Positions 30,735-35,489 of a stretch of DNA of 35,489 nucleotides are shown here, in pieces (within the stretch, counting starts at the first letter, position 1; each line of letters begins with the position of its first letter). The DNA is taken from positions 1-35,489 of the forward strand of contig JALFGP010000075.1 in NCBI GenBank assembly GCA_022777205.1, in the 5' to 3' direction. The notes below the pieces were generated by a model. It was not told where the DNA came from. It worked only from the letters and a program-made list of their open reading frames with translations, and did not search any database. Source of the DNA: Rikenellaceae bacterium. GTDB taxonomy: Bacteria > Bacteroidota > Bacteroidia > Bacteroidales > UBA932. The position numbers and the translations under genes were made by a program.

Positions 30735-31729
30735 ATCAGATTTGCCAGCGCAAGTGCGGTCATAGCCTCGACGATGACAGGCGTGCGCAGAGCAAAACAG
30801 GCATCGTGACGGCCGCGGGCGGAAAGTTCAGTCATTTCCCCGCGGCTGAAATCGTAGGTATGCTGCGCCTTGTGTATGGTTGCTGTGGGCTTGAAGGCCA
30901 CCCTGAACTTGAGAGGGGCACCATTTGTGAGTCCGCCGTTCACTCCCCCGGCCCCGTTCTTTGCCGGTTTGCCGTCAGGTCCGAAGGGGTCATTGTGTTC
31001 CGAACCACGCATTGCCGAGGCCGCAAAACCGTCACCGAACTCTACGCCACGAACTCCGGGAATGGAAAACACCAGATGAGAAACCACCGATTCGACTGAA
31101 TCGAAATATGGTTCACCCAAACCCACAGGCAGGCCCTGCGCCACACATTCCACGACTCCCCCAAGCGAATCCCCATCTGCAACTGCCTTATCTATAAGCC
31201 CTTGCCAACGGGTGCTGTCGCTCTCCCCGCCGACACTGACAAGGGCAGCGGATATTTCAATTCCGGGATATGCCAGAGCAAGCATTTTTTTTGCGACCAC
31301 TCCCGCAGCCACTATTACCAAGGTTACTCTGCCGGAAAAAATGCCGCCTCCGGTAAAAGCCGGGAATTCCTTTGCGCCCTGCACTCCGTAACGCGCCGGA
31401 TGAGTGACATAATCCACGTGGCCCGGACGGGGAACAGCCTCGAACTGGGAATAATCCCCCGGACGGGTGTTGGCATTGTGAAATTCTATCGTGAGTGGGC
31501 CTCCGGTGGTCTTTCCCTGCTCAAGTCCTTCCGTAATATAGGGTTGGTCAGCTTCGATGCGGGTTGTAGTACCCTTTGCACCAGGCTTGCGGCGTGCTAT
31601 GTCAGCCTCAAAATCAGCTTCACTCAGCGCCAGTCCCGCAGGTACTCCCTCCATTTTCACGCCCATAACCGGGTCGTGGGAGCCTCCGTAAACCTCTATT
31701 CTGAAATTGTTTCCGAAACTGTTGTGCAT
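30731..31729 (-). CDS. aroC: Chorismate synthase
   Basis: A 332-residue FMN-dependent enzyme that converts EPSP to chorismate, the last common step of aromatic synthesis. The N-terminal signature is recognisable but diverged (NSFGNNFRIEVYGGSHD instead of the usual TFGxSHG). RPGHVDY, GGIFSGRVT, EFGDGFAASAMRGSEHND and the C-terminal GRHDACF are present. It is slightly shorter than the common 350-360 residues. The start overlaps the end of the aroD-aroA fusion by 34 bases, in another frame, and the conserved N-terminus lies within the overlap, so the start is credible. Confidence 0.93.
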   Translation of the reverse strand: MHNSFGNNFRIEVYGGSHDPVMGVKMEGVPAGLALSEADFEADIARRKPGAKGTTTRIEADQPYITEGLEQGKTTGGPLTIEFHNANTRPGDYSQFEAVPRPGHVDYVTHPARYGVQGAKEFPAFTGGGIFSGRVTLVIVAAGVVAKKMLALAYPGIEISAALVSVGGESDSTRWQGLIDKAVADGDSLGGVVECVAQGLPVGLGEPYFDSVESVVSHLVFSIPGVRGVEFGDGFAASAMRGSEHNDPFGPDGKPAKNGAGGVNGGLTNGAPLKFRVAFKPTATIHKAQHTYDFSRGEMTELSARGRHDACFALRTPVIVEAMTALALANLI

Positions 31730-33792
31730 ATGACTGAATCTTCAAAATCTTCTACAAAGGTTGGAAAGGACTTGGCCACGCAAGACAGGTCGTCGATTTC
31801 CACCGGAGAGTCGGCTCCCAGCGATGCCACTTTAAGAGCCATCACCATTCTATGGTCGTGATGTGAAGTGAAACGGCCACCCTTCAGCAGTTTATGATTG
31901 AGTTGACGCCACCCAAGGGAATGTCCCACAATTTCCATAACATCTTGTTCAGAATCGACTTTCACTTCCACTCCCATCTGGCCCAGCATTTCACAGATTG
32001 CCGCAGCACGGTCGCTTTCCTTGTGGGCGAGTCGTCCCACACCATAGAGCCTGCTGCGTCCCTGACAGAAAGCAGCGAGTACAGCCACCACCGGGAAGAG
32101 GTCCGGACAATGGGAGAGGTCGCTGTCGAAGGCCATCAGAGGAGACTGCCTTACGTGAATTTCCCCCTCGTCGGAATCGAGTTGGGTAATGCTAGCCCCG
32201 GCTGCCATCAGCACGTCCATAATCGCAAGGTCTGCCTGAACGGATGCCGTATTCAAGCCATCCACGCAAGCCCTTCCGAACACGGCTCCTGCCACCAGGA
32301 ATGGTACGGCAGAACTCCAGTCCCCTTCCAAGTCCAGGTCCGCGGCGCTGTATTTCTGCCCTGCCCTCACCTTGAATATCATCTCCGTGCAGAGGGACCA
32401 ATCCCCGTCGGAGGCGAGAAAATCCCGGTCTCCAAGCATCTCGTTGGAAACTTTCACCCCGAATTTTGAGAGCACATCGGCTGTCATAAAAGTATAAGGT
32501 ATGCTCTTGGGATTTTCCACGAGCAGAGACATATTACGCTGTGCAAGAGGCATAGCCATCAGCAGGCCTGAGACCAGCTGGGAGCCGTTTTCGCCTGATA
32601 TTTCTGCATTTGTGGCATTCAGATGTCCTTTGACTGTCACAGGAATGGTCTCTCCTTCGGATTCCACTTCCACCCCGAATTCAGTCATTATGTCCTTGAG
32701 TCCGGCAAGTTTGCGTCCTTTAAGGGTTTTGTGGCCGTCTATGGTAACAGGGCCTGCTGCGAGTTCGGATGCCACCGGTACCATCAGGCGGGTGAGCAGT
32801 CCGGACTCGCCCACATTAAGGCTGGTGAGATGATCCAGACAGGCTTCGGTGGCCCCTATGCCGGTGATTTCAAGATCCGTATCGTCTCCTGCCTGTTTCC
32901 TGACCACGCTTGCACCCAACTCCTGAGCCACGGCAATGGCAGATTCCGAATCCTCACAAGGGGTGTAACGGCGGAGCAACGACTTGCCTTTTGCAAGGGC
33001 TGCTGCAATCACTGCGCGCTGGACATAACTTTTGGATGAAGGCACAAGTACATCAGCATCAAAGGCATTCAGACCACGTTCAAGTTGGGACTGCATATCT
33101 TCAGCCAGCCATTGTCCCGGAGCGGCCGATTCCCCCTCACTTAAAGCTGCATAGGTGAAAGGTGCTCCCTTGGCAAGGCATTGAAGGCGGGATTTTCGTC
33201 CAGCATCGCCCATACAGAATGCAATCAGGCGGCCTTCCGTGGTCTCGGGAGTATGTTCCTTCCTTCCGGAACTGTTTCCGGTGAAAATTGAAGGGTCATC
33301 ATAAAGGGACAAAACAGTTTGTGCATCTGCTTCAGAGTGGGCTGTGGTGGCGATCTTGACTATGTCCGCTCCGTGATAGACGCATTTTTCGACCACAGCC
33401 TTCAGGGCTTCCGGTGAATCTGTCCCCCGGAAATCGTGGAAAGACCTGATGAGCAGGGCTCCGTTTTCCTGACAGGACTTTTTGATGCGCTTGAGCATTT
33501 CCTTGGGAGCTTCGATTTCGAGGTCCACAAAGTTTGCCCCAGCCTCAATGGCCTTGGACAGACGCTGTTCGCAGAGTTTTGCCACTGCAATTTCGCTCAT
33601 CTCCGGATGGGATTTTGCCACTTCGGAAAGGCGGCAGGTGGCAACCAGAGGGATTTCGGCAGTCGAAAAAAGTTCATCTATATCGTCAAGGCTGAGTTTG
33701 CAGGAGTCCAGGCGTATTTCAGCCATCCGGCAAAAATCCAACTTCTGCAAGAGTTCATCCAAGTTTCTGTTTTGCAGTACTGTACAAACCAT
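31696..33792 (-). CDS. aroDA: Fused 3-dehydroquinate dehydratase (type I) - EPSP synthase
   Basis: A 698-residue two-domain protein. Residues 1 to about 235 are a type I 3-dehydroquinate dehydratase (AroD): EIRLD at 25-29, catalytic H119 in RSFHDF, Schiff-base K146 in DIVKIAT, and the substrate arginine segment ending GRKSR (198-202). Residues about 240-698 are 5-enolpyruvylshikimate-3-phosphate synthase (AroA): SKSYVQR at 253-259, NVGESGLLTR at 326-335, GDWSSA at 490-495, PDLFP at 563-567, KESDR at 591-595 and DHRM at 646-649. Both active sites look intact. ATG 33792 matches the AroD N-terminus; an in-frame ATG at 33867 lies inside aroB. The fusion joins steps three and six of the pathway, which are not consecutive. 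aroB precedes it by 52 bp and aroC overlaps its end. Confidence 0.93.
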   Translation of the reverse strand: MVCTVLQNRNLDELLQKLDFCRMAEIRLDSCKLSLDDIDELFSTAEIPLVATCRLSEVAKSHPEMSEIAVAKLCEQRLSKAIEAGANFVDLEIEAPKEMLKRIKKSCQENGALLIRSFHDFRGTDSPEALKAVVEKCVYHGADIVKIATTAHSEADAQTVLSLYDDPSIFTGNSSGRKEHTPETTEGRLIAFCMGDAGRKSRLQCLAKGAPFTYAALSEGESAAPGQWLAEDMQSQLERGLNAFDADVLVPSSKSYVQRAVIAAALAKGKSLLRRYTPCEDSESAIAVAQELGASVVRKQAGDDTDLEITGIGATEACLDHLTSLNVGESGLLTRLMVPVASELAAGPVTIDGHKTLKGRKLAGLKDIMTEFGVEVESEGETIPVTVKGHLNATNAEISGENGSQLVSGLLMAMPLAQRNMSLLVENPKSIPYTFMTADVLSKFGVKVSNEMLGDRDFLASDGDWSLCTEMIFKVRAGQKYSAADLDLEGDWSSAVPFLVAGAVFGRACVDGLNTASVQADLAIMDVLMAAGASITQLDSDEGEIHVRQSPLMAFDSDLSHCPDLFPVVAVLAAFCQGRSRLYGVGRLAHKESDRAAAICEMLGQMGVEVKVDSEQDVMEIVGHSLGWRQLNHKLLKGGRFTSHHDHRMVMALKVASLGADSPVEIDDLSCVAKSFPTFVEDFEDSVICTTVSETISE

Positions 33793-33844
33793 TATTTCTA
33801 TTTGTTTCTGTTCATTTTCAATTGAAGGCACTGGTTCTGCTCCA

Positions 33845-34876
33845 TTATTCGCATACCCTTGCCACATCCAAAGGCACGATTTCCACTTCGCCCGGTCTTT
33901 TCAGCAGGATGAAAGCCACCTGGCCCCCTCCCGCCTTTTTGTCTTTGGCCATCGCATCGGCCATTTCCGGCAGGGAGTATGGACATTCCACGGGCAGACC
34001 TGCGGCAATGAAATCCTTGCGTATGTTTTCAGCCAAACCTTTTTCTGTGTCCAAGACCTTCTCGGAAAGTTCAGCAGCCAAGACGATTCCCACAGCCACT
34101 GCATTCCCGTGCGACCAGGCACCTGCGGAGAGTTTTTCTATGGCGTGGGCAAAGGTGTGGCCGAGATTCAGGACTTTTCTGATACCGTGTTCATCGGGAT
34201 CCCGGGCCACGATGTCGGCCTTGATGGAGGCTGCGCGGGCGGAGTAAGGTTCAATCCTGTCAGATATGTCTTTGAGGCTGAGGCCATTGGACCTTGCATC
34301 CGCTATCAGGGAAAGGATTTCGCGATATGCTTCTGCGTCTGCTATAAGGAAGGTCTTGAGGAGTTCGGCAAGTCCTTCACGGAATTCTGTTTCCGGGAGG
34401 GTCTTGAGCGGGGTGGAAGAGATGAAGGTGAATTCGGGCTGACGGATTATGCCTACCATATTCTTGTAGGACAGGAAATTGACTCCGTTTTTTCCGCCTA
34501 TTGCCGCGTCCACCTGGGCAAGCAGGGTCGTGGGCACGAAGGCAAAGCGCACTCCCCTCTTGTAGATGGAGGCGGTAAAGCCGGATATGTCTGTTGTGAT
34601 TCCACCTCCGATTCCCAGGACGAAAACATTCCTGTCGGCTCCAGCCATAAGCATTGCGGAGATTATTTTCTGTACTGTTTCGAAAGTCTTTCTCTCTTCT
34701 GTGGCCTCAAGCAGGGTTTTGCCGAGGAGTCGCTCGCCCAACTCAACTGCAATGGAGCAGGCGAAGGAGGACCATACATTGCTGTCACATATCATCCAGA
34801 CTTTCTGCCTGTCGCCAATAATTCCGACGAGGTCTTTGATATCGTTGGAACGTACTATGTTACATATCTTTTCCAT
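33845..34876 (-). CDS. aroB: 3-dehydroquinate synthase
   Basis: A 343-residue NAD- and metal-dependent enzyme forming 3-dehydroquinate from DAHP, the first ring-closing step of the shikimate pathway. Landmarks are GIGGGITTDISGFTAS, YKRGVRFAFVPTTLLAQVDA, GGKNGVNF, and LNLGHTFAHAIE with SHGNAVAVG (metal-binding histidines). ATG 34876 was chosen because it lies just behind a TAAATTTG -7 element. The longer frame to 34927 would start upstream of that promoter. The mRNA leader would then be only a few bases. First gene of the aroB-aroDA-aroC operon, divergent from tRNA-Leu. Confidence 0.95.
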   Translation of the reverse strand: MEKICNIVRSNDIKDLVGIIGDRQKVWMICDSNVWSSFACSIAVELGERLLGKTLLEATEERKTFETVQKIISAMLMAGADRNVFVLGIGGGITTDISGFTASIYKRGVRFAFVPTTLLAQVDAAIGGKNGVNFLSYKNMVGIIRQPEFTFISSTPLKTLPETEFREGLAELLKTFLIADAEAYREILSLIADARSNGLSLKDISDRIEPYSARAASIKADIVARDPDEHGIRKVLNLGHTFAHAIEKLSAGAWSHGNAVAVGIVLAAELSEKVLDTEKGLAENIRKDFIAAGLPVECPYSLPEMADAMAKDKKAGGGQVAFILLKRPGEVEIVPLDVARVCE

Positions 34877-34884
34877 AAACCCGG

Positions 34885-34892
34885 CAAATTTA
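34885..34892 (-). promoter_or_regulatory. -7 element for the aro operon
   Basis: TAAATTTG on the minus strand ends only 8 bases before the aroB ATG, suggesting a nearly leaderless mRNA. A TTTG lies 15 bases upstream, short of the usual 19. It overlaps the region of the divergent tRNA-Leu promoter. Confidence 0.5.
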
Positions 34893-34912
34893 AGAAAATA
34901 ACTCGAACAAAT

Positions 34913-34943
34913 TTTGTCAAATCTCAATTATTTCCTACCTTTG
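34913..34943 (+). promoter_or_regulatory. Promoter of tRNA-Leu
   Basis: TTTG (34913-34916), 19 bases, then TACCTTTG (34936-34943): an exact Bacteroidota promoter. The tRNA begins 23 bases later. Confidence 0.8.
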
Positions 34944-34966
34944 CACTCCTCAATACGGTTCTACAG

Positions 34967-35050
34967 GCCCGGATGGCGGAATCGGTAGACGCGTTGGTCT
35001 CAAACACCAATGTCCGAAAGGATGTGCCGGTTCGACCCCGGCTCCGGGTA
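34967..35050 (+). tRNA. tRNA-Leu (anticodon CAA)
   Basis: A class II tRNA of 84 nt. The acceptor is GCCCGGA/TCCGGGT, so the first pair is G-T. The anticodon stem TTGGT/ACCAA holds loop CTCAAAC (anticodon CAA, Leu), followed by a long variable arm and T stem GCCGG/CCGGC with loop TTCGACC. CCA is not encoded. A terminator hairpin follows immediately, and beyond it stands an inverted copy of the tRNA's last 22 bases plus two more. Confidence 0.95.
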
Positions 35051-35104
35051 CAAAGGGGATGGCTTTCGTCATCCTTTTTTTGTACCCGGAGTCGGGGTCG
35101 AACC
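35029..35104. repeat. Inverted repeat containing the tRNA-Leu 3' end
   Basis: The 24 bases 35029-35052, which are the T arm and 3' acceptor strand of tRNA-Leu plus two bases, recur as reverse complement at 35081-35104 with one difference (a G-T pair in RNA). The terminator stem lies between the arms, so the whole can fold into one hairpin of about 33 pairs. Confidence 0.85.
35053..35080 (+). terminator. Intrinsic terminator after tRNA-Leu
   Basis: GGATG (35057-35061) and CATCC (35070-35074), extended by G-T and A-T pairs at the base, form a stem followed by seven T in the run 35075-35081. It starts 2 bases after the tRNA. It forms the centre of a larger inverted repeat (35029-35104). Confidence 0.75.
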
Positions 35105-35115
35105 AAATCTATGCC

Positions 35116-35132
35116 TAGGGGCTCTGCCCCTA
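35116..35132. repeat. Hairpin, palindrome cluster unit 1
   Basis: TAGGGGC-TCT-GCCCCTA is a perfect 7-bp inverted repeat with a 3-nt loop, 12 bases beyond the inverted tRNA copy. No T-run follows. Confidence 0.75.
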
Positions 35133-35151
35133 TAGTACCCCGCGGCTCCGT

Positions 35152-35188
35152 CTTCCGTATTTGCCTATGAAATAGGCAAATACGGAAG
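35152..35188. repeat. Perfect 17-bp hairpin, palindrome cluster unit 2
   Basis: CTTCCGTATTTGCCTAT (35152-35168) and its exact reverse complement (35172-35188) flank the 3-nt loop GAA. No gene in the window explains it, and no T-run follows, so it is not an ordinary terminator. Confidence 0.9.
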
Positions 35189-35191
35189 GCT

Positions 35192-35215
35192 CTCGCCGTC
35201 GCGCTGGAGCGCGAG
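35192..35215. repeat. GC-rich hairpin, palindrome cluster unit 3
   Basis: CGCGC (35200-35204) and GCGCG (35209-35213) pair around TGGA. Alternatively CTCGC (35192-35196) can pair with GCGAG (35211-35215). From here to 35291 I see no further feature except short repeated CTGG motifs. Confidence 0.6.
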
Positions 35216-35291
35216 TACGTGGTGGGATTTTTGGGGTTATGATGCGAGACCGCAGTGCTGGACTCGGTACTGGTGTAGTTACGGCAACATA

Positions 35292-35487
35292 TTATACGAT
35301 TTGTATAATTAAAATCTTATAATTATTGCGGATGTGCTGGCGTCTGAAATTCTCCTCAGCGACATAGAGTTTCGCAACTTTCTTGGCAGGAAGTACCTTG
35401 CGGTAACCATCACTCAATCCAGGCGCGAGAGGAAGGCCGCAAAACGCATGGTCTGACAATCCCGCTACGCAGGGATTGCCAGACCAC
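35292..35487 (-). CDS. 3' end of a gene, C-terminus like Spy-type periplasmic proteins
   Basis: An open minus-strand frame enters from the right edge and stops at TAA 35292. Its 64 visible residues include YRKVLPAKKVAKLYVAEENF followed by RRQHIRNN. This resembles the C-terminal helix of Spy/CpxP-like (LTXXQ-type) periplasmic proteins of Bacteroidota, where a lysine- and glutamate-rich helix with the LPxxKxxKLYxAEE pattern is common; this is recall of the family pattern, not a search. The preceding residues (GLSDHAFCGLPLAPGLSDG) are encoded by or next to a strong palindrome and do not look like this family. The frame may thus be a pseudogene or a gene interrupted by a repeat. No start codon is in the window. 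Confidence 0.4.
   Translation of the reverse strand, partial: WSGNPCVAGLSDHAFCGLPLAPGLSDGYRKVLPAKKVAKLYVAEENFRRQHIRNNYKILIIQIV
35450..35485. repeat. Imperfect 13-bp hairpin at the right edge
   Basis: GGTCTG-A-CAATCCC (35450-35463) pairs with GGGATTG-C-CAGACC (35472-35485) with one A-C mismatch, loop GCTACGCA. It lies within the open frame that runs off the right edge. Confidence 0.8.
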
Positions 35488-35489
35488 GC

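Noticed and set aside
34924..35106. A 60-codon minus-strand frame across tRNA-Leu
   Set aside because: It is simply the complement of the tRNA and of its inverted copy; no ribosome binding site or family similarity.
33482..35170. A 562-codon plus-strand open frame antisense to aroDA and aroB
   Set aside because: It overlaps two well-supported enzymes on the other strand, its protein resembles no family, is rich in Ser/Arg/Cys/His, and runs through tRNA-Leu and its terminator. It is a codon-usage shadow.
34967..35489. An integrated element bounded by att sites at tRNA-Leu
   Set aside because: The repeated tRNA segment is inverted rather than direct, and there is no integrase, relaxase or phage gene in the window.

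Overview
This window looks like chromosomal DNA from a member of the Bacteroidales (phylum Bacteroidota). The evidence is several promoters with the Bacteroidota pattern TTTG-N19-TAnnTTTG, including three exact 19-bp-spaced matches. Shine-Dalgarno sequences are generally weak. The gene order tRNA-Thr/Tyr/Gly/Thr, tuf, tRNA-Trp, secE, nusG, rplKAJL, rpoB, rpoC also fits, as do family members typical of the phylum (CBM9-like protein, paired short ChrA proteins, YidE/AspT-type transporter). Base composition is roughly balanced. I cannot resolve genus or family from the sequence. No prophage, insertion sequence, CRISPR array or plasmid function is visible.

Layout. 1-254: a divergent promoter region, with an almost entirely truncated gene running off the left edge. 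255-3079 (+): two half-size chromate transporter genes and an AspT/YidE-type transporter, apparently one operon. 3080-3659 (+): an XRE-type regulator behind two tandem palindromes. 3660-3971: about 310 bp without a gene but rich in long-range complementarity, a candidate structured RNA. 3972-4709 (-): a DUF2238/YjdF-like membrane protein. 4797-17945 (-): the transcription/translation super-operon, from a tRNA promoter at 17971-18001 through four tRNAs, tuf, tRNA-Trp, secE, nusG, four ribosomal proteins, rpoB and rpoC, ending in an intrinsic terminator. 18068-19780 (+): a lipoprotein 5'-nucleotidase, convergent with dxs.

19777-26652 (-): lysS, a TrmH-family rRNA methyltransferase, aroE and a short ssb form one likely operon, followed by an MFS transporter and dxs from a separate promoter. 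26860-28587 (+): recJ. 28633-30232 (-): a CBM9-like protein and a CDF metal transporter. 30345-30734 (+): desulfoferrodoxin (superoxide reductase). 30731-34876 (-): the shikimate cluster aroB, an aroD-aroA gene fusion, and aroC. Together with aroE these supply four of the five steps from DAHP to shikimate and beyond, and chorismate synthesis itself; shikimate kinase and DAHP synthase are not in the window.

34967-35489: tRNA-Leu(CAA), then a dense cluster of palindromes that includes an inverted copy of the tRNA 3' end, and finally the 3' end of an unannotated minus-strand reading frame resembling Spy-like periplasmic proteins.

Most of the window is conserved housekeeping DNA. I do not see a clear new multi-gene system. 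The places most worth a second look are the structured region at 3660-3970, the paired operators at 3133-3172, the aroD-aroA fusion with its 34-bp overlap with aroC, and the palindrome cluster next to tRNA-Leu.
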